A stretch of DNA of 64,000 nt from Sphingobacterium spiritivorum ATCC 33861 (GTDB lineage Bacteria > Bacteroidota > Bacteroidia > Sphingobacteriales > Sphingobacteriaceae). The notes below the pieces were generated by a model. The model was given only the letters and a program-made list of their open reading frames with translations, was not told the DNA's origin and searched no databases. The stretch is taken from positions 1,762,903-1,826,902 of the forward strand of contig NZ_GL379770.1 in the NCBI RefSeq assembly GCF_000143765.1. The letters are read 5' to 3'. Positions 43,674 through 51,918 of the stretch are shown piece by piece (position 1 is the first letter of the stretch; every line of letters begins with the position of its first letter). The position numbers and the translations under genes were made by a program.

Positions 43674-46064
43674 ATGAAAACATTTATCTTTTTTATAGTT
43701 GCTGTTCTTTGTCAGGCGATTTCGGTAGCGCAACAGATATCGGTAAAGGGCCGGATTATTAATCAAAGCCGGCAACCTGTCGAGTTTGTACATATCAATC
43801 TCCTGAATAATGAGTCGGTACGTGTCAGTCAGGCTTTTACTGATAGTCTGGGATATTTTTCTATTCAAGCTGACAAGGGAGATTACCGTCTGATAATTGA
43901 GCAGTTTGGAAAGGTATTTACTAATACAACTCTTCTGTTGCGTCAGGATACGACACTTGCAGATATACAGATAGACGAAGTAACCGAACTCGAAGGGGTA
44001 ACTGTGACCGGCAGAAAAAAACAGATTGAGCAAAAGGTAGACAGGCTGGTATTCCATGTACAAAATTCTACTTTCGCAACCGGAGGCACTGCTCTCGATG
44101 CACTGAAAGCGACACCCACAGTAAGAGTGCAAAACGACAATATCTCTATCGCAGGTAAGGGAAATGTGTTGGTGATGATCGATGACCGTCTGCAACGTAT
44201 GTCAGAGGAGGATCTGGCAGGTTTTCTGAAGTCTATTCCGGCAGACAACATCAAAAGTATTGAGGTAATCAGTACCCCTCCTGCCAAATATGATGCTGAG
44301 GGCAACAGCGGACTGATCAATATTAAACTCAAAACTGCGAAAGCGAACTCCTGGAATGCGAATATAGGTACAACCTATACACAAAAAACATATGCAGGAG
44401 GTATTTTACAGGGATTATTCAACTACAATCACAACAGGTTGTCTTTACAAGCCAGTATGAGTAAAGGAAAGGAAAAGCTGAGTACCCGCTCAGACAGCCG
44501 GATTTTTTACACAGACGAATTGTGGACACAGGAGGTACGCAACAAATCTGTAAGTTCACTATGGAGTCTGGGACTGGGAGCAGATTACAAACTAACGGAT
44601 AAATGGACGAGCGGAGTGAAATACTTAGGCAGTTTCACAGACCGTACTTCGGCAAACAATCCCCTCACTACGAGATATAATGCTTCAAACGGCTTTGTAA
44701 ATTCTTACATCGCATCTGATGTTGAAGATCGCAATAAGCCTCAGATGAATGCGCTTAACTGGTACCATACGCTGACTTTAGACTCAGCCGGGAAGAGCAT
44801 TACCATGGATATGGATTACTTCAGCTATAAAAAAGAGGATTTTCGTTCTTTTGCCGGTCATGAACTGGATGCCAACCGCGCAACTGTTGCGGACAGCTAT
44901 TTTTCCTCTACAAACAGTAATATCAATGAGATAAAAAACTATTCAGCAAAGATAGATGCGACCTTGCCTTCGAACTGGGCTAACCTGAGTTTTGGTGGTA
45001 AAATATCCTATACGAATACCAATAACAATCTGCTGGTGTATGACAATCAAAGCGGTACACCGGTACTGAATATGGATCAGTCTAATATCTTCAATTATAA
45101 AGAGTACAATGAGGCGTTATACTTCTCAGCACACAAGAAACTGGATAATCATTGGGAAACTCAATTTGGAGTGAGAATGGAGGCTACTCAAACAGAGGGG
45201 TACTCCACCAATCTGAATCAGACGAATAAAAACAAGTATATCAAATTTTTCCAGACAGCTTATATCACTTATGTACCGAATGACAACAATTCGTTTTCCC
45301 TTAATTATAGCAGAAGGATCCGAAGACCGGACTTTGATTACCTTAATCCTTTTGTGATACGTACCAGTCCCTATTATTATTCTGAAGGAAATCCGTTTCT
45401 GAAACCTTCATTTATTGATAATCTGGAATTTTCCTACATCTATAAGCAGAAATGGATGAATTCGGTTTATTTCTCGCAGGTTTCAGATTTTGGACAGGAA
45501 CTGTCTGTTGTTGATCCGGTAAGCAATGTAACAAGAAGTACCCCCCTTAACTATGCAGATACCTATCAGATCGGATATTCAACTTATTATAATTTCAGTA
45601 AATGGTCCTGGTGGAGTAGTTTTACAGGATTCAATGTGAACTATCAGCATGTGAAATCAAAGACTAGTTTCGTAGAATCTATTGATGGCTACAATGCTTA
45701 TTTTTACAGCAATAATGATTTCACTTTAAATTCTTCAAAATCCGTATTTTTTGGTTTAAATTATGGACTGCAGCTTCCGGGACGATATCAGATCTTTCAT
45801 ATTTCGCGACTACAGATACTGGATGTTTCTATGAAGTTTTTGCTTCTTAACAAGAATCTCTCTCTGACAGTTACGGGTGAAGATTTGTTGAATGCACAAA
45901 GACCACTGATCAGTTATCATTCCAATGGGATCAAAAATGATGTGCGGTCTTACAGGGATACCAGAGGATTCCGCGTTTCATTAAGCTACAAATTTGGAAA
46001 CAAGAGTATTAAGTCCTCACAACGGAATTTTGGGAACGAAGATGAGAGGGAAAGAGCCAAATAA
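43674..46064 (+). CDS. Outer-membrane beta-barrel protein, TonB-receptor-like (CarboxypepD_reg plug type)
   Basis: I start at ATG 43674 (MKTFIFFIVAV), giving 796 residues with a signal peptide. Residues about 20-100 form a carboxypeptidase-regulatory-like domain (ISVKGRIINQSRQPVEF). A short plug region follows (FATGGTALDALKATPTVRVQ, ...IEVISTPPAKYDAEGNSGLI), then a barrel with many aromatic strands (OMP_b-brl_3 type). It ends with RVSLSYKFGNKS plus a short charged tail. Such proteins move unknown substrates through the outer membrane or anchor complexes; the ligand is unknown. It is divergent from a LytTR system that may control it. Confidence 0.88.
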   Translation: MKTFIFFIVAVLCQAISVAQQISVKGRIINQSRQPVEFVHINLLNNESVRVSQAFTDSLGYFSIQADKGDYRLIIEQFGKVFTNTTLLLRQDTTLADIQIDEVTELEGVTVTGRKKQIEQKVDRLVFHVQNSTFATGGTALDALKATPTVRVQNDNISIAGKGNVLVMIDDRLQRMSEEDLAGFLKSIPADNIKSIEVISTPPAKYDAEGNSGLINIKLKTAKANSWNANIGTTYTQKTYAGGILQGLFNYNHNRLSLQASMSKGKEKLSTRSDSRIFYTDELWTQEVRNKSVSSLWSLGLGADYKLTDKWTSGVKYLGSFTDRTSANNPLTTRYNASNGFVNSYIASDVEDRNKPQMNALNWYHTLTLDSAGKSITMDMDYFSYKKEDFRSFAGHELDANRATVADSYFSSTNSNINEIKNYSAKIDATLPSNWANLSFGGKISYTNTNNNLLVYDNQSGTPVLNMDQSNIFNYKEYNEALYFSAHKKLDNHWETQFGVRMEATQTEGYSTNLNQTNKNKYIKFFQTAYITYVPNDNNSFSLNYSRRIRRPDFDYLNPFVIRTSPYYYSEGNPFLKPSFIDNLEFSYIYKQKWMNSVYFSQVSDFGQELSVVDPVSNVTRSTPLNYADTYQIGYSTYYNFSKWSWWSSFTGFNVNYQHVKSKTSFVESIDGYNAYFYSNNDFTLNSSKSVFFGLNYGLQLPGRYQIFHISRLQILDVSMKFLLLNKNLSLTVTGEDLLNAQRPLISYHSNGIKNDVRSYRDTRGFRVSLSYKFGNKSIKSSQRNFGNEDERERAK

Positions 46065-46084
46065 AACATAATTGACCTTATTAT

Positions 46085-46125
46085 AAAAGAGCCACTTAGA
46101 GAATCCTTGTCCAGGTGGCTCTTTT
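46085..46125. terminator. Bidirectional terminator between convergent genes
   Basis: An 11-bp stem AAAAGAGCCAC / GTGGCTCTTTT separates the outer-membrane protein and metallophosphoesterase genes. Confidence 0.8.
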
Positions 46126-46130
46126 ACTGG

Positions 46131-47312
46131 CTATACTTTCCGTTTGAGTGTAAGCACCGTTATTTCCGGCCACACACCTACCCTGCCTTTTAATCCGTGA
46201 TAGCCAAATCCTCTGTTGACATACAGATATTTACCATCTCTTTGGTAAAGACCGGCCCATTGCTTGTAAAAGTATTGAATAGGGCTCCATTTGAAGCCGA
46301 ACAGCTCAATGCCAAACTGCATACCGTGCGTATGTCCTGCCAAAGTAAGATGTACATGCTGATTGTGATCAACTGTTACCTCATCCCAGTGTGAAGGGTC
46401 ATGAGACATCAGTATTTTGAATGCGTCATCGGGAATATGAGCTGTAGCTTCTTTGAGGTCACCATATTGATGAAAACCTCCTTTTCCCCAGTTTTCCACG
46501 CCTACCAATGCTATGCTTTGACCTTGTTTGTTGATTATTACCGCTTCATTGAGCAATAATCTGAAACCGGTTTCTGCGTGTACTTCTTTGAGGCGATTAA
46601 GATTTGCTTCCTTAGCTTCTTTATTATCCCAACGGATATAGTCTCCGTAGTCGTGGTTCCCCAATACGGAATACTTACCGTAGGGAGCTTTGAGTTTTGT
46701 GAAATATGGAATCCAGGGATCCATTTCTGTAGCCATATTATTGACCAGATCTCCGGTGAACAACAATAGATCACTGTTTTGTGCATTGGCCAGATCTATT
46801 CCTTTTTGTACTCCTTTGATATCATTCAGACTTCCGGAATGTATATCTGACAATTGTGTAATGGTAAAGCCATCAAAAACCTCCGGCAGATCAGGAAAAT
46901 ACAGAGTCTCTTTTCTCACTCTGTAAAAATGCTTGCCACGGGTGAGACCAAACAGGATAATCAATATCATAATAACAGCAAGGGCTAATGTCGCCTCACT
47001 TACATATAGACTTCTTGCCGGAAATCCTCTCAATAGCCTTACTATATCTTCAGCTAACAGTATCGGAAAAGAGAATAACTTCGGAATAAATATAACCAGC
47101 ATAGCTGTAATCAGCATCGGTATGAATCGCTGTAAGTTGTTGCCTGCCTTCCTCAAAAATACGATAGCGATAATTCCTGCGAATAACAATACATCTACTG
47201 ACCAATAGATCGCACGGATCCAGGTATTCTCCGTGAGTGTGCTGACTGCCTGGTAGAAATATACATCTGCAACCAGAAAAAGTAATAATATCAGAATAAG
47301 TCTTTTTGCCAT
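46131..47312 (-). CDS. Membrane-anchored metallophosphoesterase (YkuE/YaeI-like)
   Basis: The 393-residue protein has four membrane segments in the first 125 residues, then a calcineurin-like phosphoesterase domain. The metal ligands are in ITQLSDIHSGS, LLFTGDLVNN, VLGNHDYGDY, LMSHDPSHWD and LTLAGHTHGMQFG. Related proteins hydrolyse UDP-sugar or lipid phosphates (LpxH/YkuE groups). The catalytic domain is probably periplasmic, judging by the even number of helices. The gene seems independent of its neighbours. Confidence 0.9.
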   Translation of the reverse strand: MAKRLILILLLFLVADVYFYQAVSTLTENTWIRAIYWSVDVLLFAGIIAIVFLRKAGNNLQRFIPMLITAMLVIFIPKLFSFPILLAEDIVRLLRGFPARSLYVSEATLALAVIMILIILFGLTRGKHFYRVRKETLYFPDLPEVFDGFTITQLSDIHSGSLNDIKGVQKGIDLANAQNSDLLLFTGDLVNNMATEMDPWIPYFTKLKAPYGKYSVLGNHDYGDYIRWDNKEAKEANLNRLKEVHAETGFRLLLNEAVIINKQGQSIALVGVENWGKGGFHQYGDLKEATAHIPDDAFKILMSHDPSHWDEVTVDHNQHVHLTLAGHTHGMQFGIELFGFKWSPIQYFYKQWAGLYQRDGKYLYVNRGFGYHGLKGRVGVWPEITVLTLKRKV

Positions 47313-47431
47313 ATATAGCGTAGTTAAAGAAAGGTAGACGGGTACGTACTAAAATTACTTTAAAAAGAATGTTTAAAAGTGTGGCCGTCCGTTACTAGCA
47401 TAAGATCTGCAAAACTATCATGATTTTCCTT

Positions 47432-48052
47432 TTACTGTCCTTTCTGACATTTGATTAAATAGAACGGCTGATTCTCGTCTATTTCCGTGATCCCGAACAG
47501 TCCGAATGCCCCGAATTCTGCCCGGATTGAATCTTCATCATAAAAAAACATATGGACACCTTCGTATATTTCATAGCGATCGGTGCTGATCATACGTCCC
47601 TGACCGTACGTATGTGCTGATTTGGAAATAACTGTAAATACCATATAACCTCCTGGTAACAATTGATTATAGCAGTCTCTGATCAGTTTCTTTCGTTCAT
47701 CTTCATTCAGTAAATGAATCAAAGCATAACAAAATATCCCGTCATAAAACTCTTTGTCAAAAGGCATATCCGTTACAGAACCATGATAGATAAGCATATC
47801 TGTTCCGTAGTGTTTTTCTGCCATTCTGATAGCAGTCTCTGAAATCTCAATACCCGTAACTTTTATTCCTTTATCTTTAAAAATCTGGGCATTGCGACCA
47901 TAGCCCACACCGGGTATCAGTATATTCCGGAGATCTTTCTGCACAAACAAATCTTTTGTCAATACTGCAGACTTTGAAGGTTCAAAACCCCACATTTCCT
48001 GTTTATCATTAAACGCTGATTCCCAAAATTCTGTCTTGTTATGCTCTGCCAT
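47432..48052 (-). CDS. Class I SAM-dependent methyltransferase
   Basis: The 206-residue protein has motif I ILIPGVGYGRNAQIF, then VTGIEISETAIRMAEKH, DGIFCYALIHLLNEDERKKL and YNQLLPGGYMVFTVIS. The order fits the TehB/thiopurine methyltransferase-like group. Substrate cannot be told; members act on tellurite/selenium oxyanions or small thiols, or in chemotaxis-like roles. The minus-strand -7 element TATGTTTG at 48117-48110 suggests its own promoter. Confidence 0.85.
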   Translation of the reverse strand: MAEHNKTEFWESAFNDKQEMWGFEPSKSAVLTKDLFVQKDLRNILIPGVGYGRNAQIFKDKGIKVTGIEISETAIRMAEKHYGTDMLIYHGSVTDMPFDKEFYDGIFCYALIHLLNEDERKKLIRDCYNQLLPGGYMVFTVISKSAHTYGQGRMISTDRYEIYEGVHMFFYDEDSIRAEFGAFGLFGITEIDENQPFYLIKCQKGQ

Positions 48053-48109
48053 AGCCGTCCTTTATTTTATTGCAGGCGTAATGTAATAAGAATATAGTTG
48101 TATACGGAT

Positions 48110-48117
48110 CAAACATA
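48110..48117 (-). promoter_or_regulatory. -7 promoter element (TATGTTTG on minus strand) for the methyltransferase
   Basis: CAAACATA on the plus strand is an exact TAnnTTTG match on the minus strand, with about 50 bases to the start codon. Confidence 0.5.
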
Positions 48118-48178
48118 TGCTGAAAAAGAGGATGTGATATCAAGTTTTATATTTAGCTGACAATTGTACGATAAATTT

Positions 48179-48208
48179 ACACCTGTCATTTTGGTTGAAA
48201 CACCTGTC
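48179..48208. repeat. ACACCTGTC direct repeats, 21-base period
   Basis: ACACCTGTC occurs at 48179-48187 and 48200-48208, exactly two helical turns apart with 12 bases between. They lie upstream of the methyltransferase promoter. The arrangement resembles LytTR-type sites. Confidence 0.45.
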
Positions 48209-48290
48209 TTTTGCCTATATTGATAAAGGTAGAGTACCTGAGAAATACTCCGCCGTCTGCAGAATCCTGAGATCTTAACAGATATAAAAC

Positions 48291-48324
48291 AAAACCGTCC
48301 GAAATCTAGATTTCGGACGGTTTT
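48291..48324. terminator. Terminator of the nuclease-fimbrillin operon
   Basis: A perfect 17-bp inverted repeat (AAAACCGTCCGAAATCT / AGATTTCGGACGGTTTT) has essentially no loop, with T-tracts for the minus strand. It follows the clostripain stop by 14 bases. Confidence 0.85.
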
Positions 48325-48337
48325 TGTATACTATTTC

Positions 48338-49471
48338 TTACCACCAGAACAATTTGTCATAACCGGCATCTTTAGACCAGGATAAGGTCTGATAAAAGGG
48401 AGCTAATGAAGCTTCTTCTTTTACTGGGATATAACCGGATAATCCTGAAAAGGCCAGAATAGGTTTTCCGAGAAAATTAGCGGTATGTGCTTTGTAAACA
48501 ACTGTTTTTTCTATAGCTGTTTTCAGGCTTTGTAATTTCTCCGGTTGAAAATGTTTTTCAAACATATCCAGAAAGTCATATGCTTTGACCGGTGTTGCCG
48601 GATCAAGATCTAGCCGCTGCACAATATTTCGATTGATCGTCGGAATGACTTCCGGATTTTGAGAAAGCAGAAGCTGTGTTTCTCTGGCCAGTCCGGCCAT
48701 TGCTCTTGTATCTACTAATGAAAAAGTAGCGGACTGCTCCAAACCTGACTTTTGCTCATAATAAGCAATATAGGCTTTAGCAATAGCGCTAAGCCCTTTC
48801 TTTACATCTGTATCATACAGTAAACTATTGATCTGATGATAAGGCATTCCTACACTCAGCACCTCGGTTGGCGAAGCCAGAATATAAGGTGCAACATGTC
48901 GAAGTTCATACAGCACCTCTACAGAAGCCATCGAGCAGGCATCAAAAATCAGAAAATCCAATTCCGAAGGAAGAGCCGATTTCAGCACCTGTACATCCAT
49001 CTTGCTGTAGTTGTCATCGCCAAAAGAACGCACACTGATTTTTCCAGCATTTGCCGGAGCCCAGTTTGTGGCATGTGACCATAGTATCGCTCCGTATGAA
49101 TGCGATGGTGCAAGATTTTTCATATCAGCAAATATCATTTTCATAATATCCGGATCTGAAGAATCATGATCATTATATGTTTTGAGTACCTTGCTTTTTA
49201 TTTCAGGACTTGTATCGTATACGATCTCATAGAGTTTGGGCTGCTGCCCGAATATACGCGCATAAACAACCAGTTTTCCATCGATCCCTGTAAACCCCTC
49301 CTCCATTTGATTGAGGTTTTTATAGGCATCGGAGGAAAGACTGTTATTAGCTGCCATATACACCATTACTGTACGGGCAGATACCGGAATAGCGGTGTCA
49401 TTGTCATCCTTTGCACAGCCTGTGGCAAAGAAAAGTGTAACGGTAATATACAGGTAAATCAATATGCGCAT
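48338..49471 (-). CDS. Clostripain (peptidase C11) family lipoprotein
   Basis: The 377-residue protein has a lipoprotein signal (ATGC, Cys19). The caspase-like fold of C11 cysteine peptidases is seen in VMVYMAANNSLSSDAYKNL, the catalytic histidine block GAILWSHATNWAP and the catalytic cysteine block DFLIFDACSMASVE. C11 peptidases cleave after basic residues. As the last gene of the operon, it could process surface proteins, liberate nucleoprotein cargo or mature the nuclease (inference). Confidence 0.87.
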   Translation of the reverse strand: MRILIYLYITVTLFFATGCAKDDNDTAIPVSARTVMVYMAANNSLSSDAYKNLNQMEEGFTGIDGKLVVYARIFGQQPKLYEIVYDTSPEIKSKVLKTYNDHDSSDPDIMKMIFADMKNLAPSHSYGAILWSHATNWAPANAGKISVRSFGDDNYSKMDVQVLKSALPSELDFLIFDACSMASVEVLYELRHVAPYILASPTEVLSVGMPYHQINSLLYDTDVKKGLSAIAKAYIAYYEQKSGLEQSATFSLVDTRAMAGLARETQLLLSQNPEVIPTINRNIVQRLDLDPATPVKAYDFLDMFEKHFQPEKLQSLKTAIEKTVVYKAHTANFLGKPILAFSGLSGYIPVKEEASLAPFYQTLSWSKDAGYDKLFWW

Positions 49472-49492
49472 AGATCTTTCAAAACTAAAGAT

Positions 49493-50539
49493 TTAATTCA
49501 AATCTTTTACCAGATAAATTAATGTTGGAAAGTGATCGGAATACCCGTTTTGAAATACATTTCCTGAGAATGTACGAAACGGATAACCTTTGTATCTACC
49601 TTCCTGCGTAATCAGAAATTCGGGATTGTAGATCTCCGATTTCCAGAATTTCAAGGTTGAACGATCTTCCCCCAGAAGCGGTTCGGATATAATAATCTGG
49701 TCAAAGAGATTCCATTTACCCTGATAACCCAGCGAGCCTACACCCCGCTCGTAGTGCTGCCACATGGTATTGAAAAGTCCGCCTTTTGCGACTTCCTGCT
49801 GTGTTTTTTTAGCATTCAACACAATGCGCACACTCTTATCAACCGGGTCATCATTCAAATCGCCCATAATCACGACTTTAGCCAGAGAATCCTGCGCATA
49901 CAAGGAATCTACCACAGAACGTACGATGGAGGCCGCATGCTCCCGTAGTTCAGAAGATTTACCACCATAGCGTGAAGGCCAGTGATTCACCAGAACATGC
50001 ATTTCCTCTCCTGCCAGTTCGCCCGTTACGAGTAGAATATCCCGGGTTCTGTATTCCGGCAAATGATCGACTTTATAAGCAAAGACTTTTGAATCTTTTA
50101 CTTTAAACAGACTTGGATTATAGAGCAAAGCGACATCTACACCGCGTCTGTCCGGTGAATCGTAATGTACAATCCCGTATCCCAGAGATACAAGTGATGG
50201 CTGTTGGGTAAGATCTTCCAGCACTTTACGATTTTCAAGCTCACAAAGTCCTACAAATGCAGGACCTGCAGGGCAATATTTTTTACCCAATCGTGATATG
50301 ACCTTTGCCATATTGAGCTGTTTTCTTCTGTATTTCTCTGCTGTCCAGCGATTGCCTCCTTCAGCTGTAAACTCCTCATCATTGATCAGGGTGTCTTTTT
50401 CTGTGTCAAATAAATTTTCCAGATTATAAAAGGCTGCTGCGTACACCTGATATTTCTTTTGTTGTGCGACCGAAATATGGGTCTGCACAACAAAAATAAA
50501 TAAGATGCAAAGCGACCTGAAATATGTTTTTTTCATCAT
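49493..50539 (-). CDS. Endonuclease/exonuclease/phosphatase family protein, exported
   Basis: The 348-residue protein has a signal peptide (LCILFIFVVQTHISVAQ). It is a complete EEP fold: YNLENLFDTEKD, VGLCELENRKVLEDL, LVNHWPSR, VIMGDLNDDPVD and YSDHFPTLIYLV carry the metal-binding and catalytic residues. EEP proteins are DNases or phosphodiesterases. Its place between a DUF5689 lipoprotein and a peptidase, downstream of a TonB receptor and a DNA/RNA nuclease fusion, points to extracellular nucleic-acid breakdown (inference). Confidence 0.9.
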   Translation of the reverse strand: MMKKTYFRSLCILFIFVVQTHISVAQQKKYQVYAAAFYNLENLFDTEKDTLINDEEFTAEGGNRWTAEKYRRKQLNMAKVISRLGKKYCPAGPAFVGLCELENRKVLEDLTQQPSLVSLGYGIVHYDSPDRRGVDVALLYNPSLFKVKDSKVFAYKVDHLPEYRTRDILLVTGELAGEEMHVLVNHWPSRYGGKSSELREHAASIVRSVVDSLYAQDSLAKVVIMGDLNDDPVDKSVRIVLNAKKTQQEVAKGGLFNTMWQHYERGVGSLGYQGKWNLFDQIIISEPLLGEDRSTLKFWKSEIYNPEFLITQEGRYKGYPFRTFSGNVFQNGYSDHFPTLIYLVKDLN

Positions 50540-50550
50540 GCTGCAATCTC

Positions 50551-51912
50551 TTATTTAGATGGTGTCACGATAATCGGACCATTCGAACCTCCGCCTGTAG
50601 AAGCTCCGCCCACCAACTGAATATTATCAAACCGGAAACCTACTTTATTAGCGTCTGCAGGAGATATAAACTCTAAGATTACCGTTTCTGCTTTAGCGAT
50701 ATTAGGAATAGATACCGTATAGAACTTACCGTTATCTCCGGCGGCATTAGATAATACCTGACTAGGAAGCGTTATAGCTGTTCCGTTCACTTTCAACTGA
50801 ATATTGTTAACATTAGCTGAAGTACCTGCATCAAATAAATTGGCTGCCAGCTGGAAGCTCAACGTTACATCACCTTTATTTAAAGTATTGATTCCTGTTA
50901 CTTTGATATTCGCATCTCTGTTTGCCGGAAGCCAGATATGTGCTCCGTTATCTCCGGATACACTACGGATATCGGCAGCTCCCGATTCATCTGTATACTT
51001 GACAGGAGCTTTCATGTCAAAATCAGTAAAATCATTGATTTTAGGTCTGTTGCCCGAAGGATAAGTACCTGTTCCAAATGTCTCTTTGAAGAATGTTCCT
51101 GCCTGCGGCTGTTCCGGTTCAGGAGCTTTGCCATCAAAATTTTTGACATCCGCTTTGGTCCGCAGAAACAACTGCCATCCTCCGTTAAAACGTCCCAGAA
51201 TACCGACTACCGTTCCTTTTCCGGTAGGTAAGATATCTTTGGCAAAATCGGAGAAGTTACTTGATCTTACATCAAGTACATTTCCTGATGCTGTTTTGAT
51301 CTGTTCGTTAGTAGTCGCATCACCAGTGGTGAAGGCTTTCTTTCCACCGTTGACAAATGTTACATCTTTGATTTCTACCAGCTGATGTACCATATTATCT
51401 GTCAACGCATTGAGCTCAACTACTTTTGGAGTAGCGTTGGCAGCATTGGGCCATGAATTTGAAAAAGCTTTAGCTTTAAACATTTCCCAGCTGATACGAT
51501 TGGCATTTGTAGTCCCCATACCGATCTGCAATTCACCGCCATACTTGACCATATACAGATCTTTAAGGTGGATAAATACTTCCTGTCCTACCTGATAACT
51601 GGCATAAATAGAGTTTTGATCGATACCGATATTGATCGCTCCTGAAGCATCCTGAACATAAATCTGTTTGTAAATGTTACCGGATTCATCATTCCCTGTA
51701 ACGATTCCTTTGATGATCAGTTCTTCAGCAATAAGCTGTGGTGATGTGATGCTGGCATAGCGTTGCTTGAGCTGGAGAATAGAAATATTGTCCAGTGCGC
51801 CTTCATACTTAGGCTCATTAAGCGGCGGAGCCATATAATCTCTTTCACACGATACGTTTAACAAAAGTGTACATACCGCAATAAATAAATATTTAAATGT
51901 ATTCATATTCAT
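50551..51912 (-). CDS. DUF5689 lipoprotein with C-terminal beta-sandwich domain
   Basis: The 453-residue protein is a lipoprotein (lipobox LNVSC, Cys22). Residues about 40-260 form the DUF5689 domain, an OB-fold-like region (ELIIKGIVTGNDESGNIYKQ, YQVGQEVFIHLKDLYMVKY, GTVVGILGRFNGGWQLFLRT). After a short Pro/Glu-rich linker, residues 280-440 form a beta-sandwich whose sequence (ADIRSVSGDNGAHIWLPA, NIKVTGINTLNKGDVTLSF, VGFRFDNIQLVG) closely resembles the C-terminus of the fimbrillin encoded at 54753. It is probably a surface lipoprotein partner of the TonB receptor, six bases upstream. Confidence 0.86.
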   Translation of the reverse strand: MNMNTFKYLFIAVCTLLLNVSCERDYMAPPLNEPKYEGALDNISILQLKQRYASITSPQLIAEELIIKGIVTGNDESGNIYKQIYVQDASGAINIGIDQNSIYASYQVGQEVFIHLKDLYMVKYGGELQIGMGTTNANRISWEMFKAKAFSNSWPNAANATPKVVELNALTDNMVHQLVEIKDVTFVNGGKKAFTTGDATTNEQIKTASGNVLDVRSSNFSDFAKDILPTGKGTVVGILGRFNGGWQLFLRTKADVKNFDGKAPEPEQPQAGTFFKETFGTGTYPSGNRPKINDFTDFDMKAPVKYTDESGAADIRSVSGDNGAHIWLPANRDANIKVTGINTLNKGDVTLSFQLAANLFDAGTSANVNNIQLKVNGTAITLPSQVLSNAAGDNGKFYTVSIPNIAKAETVILEFISPADANKVGFRFDNIQLVGGASTGGGSNGPIIVTPSK

Positions 51913-51918
51913 AGCGTA

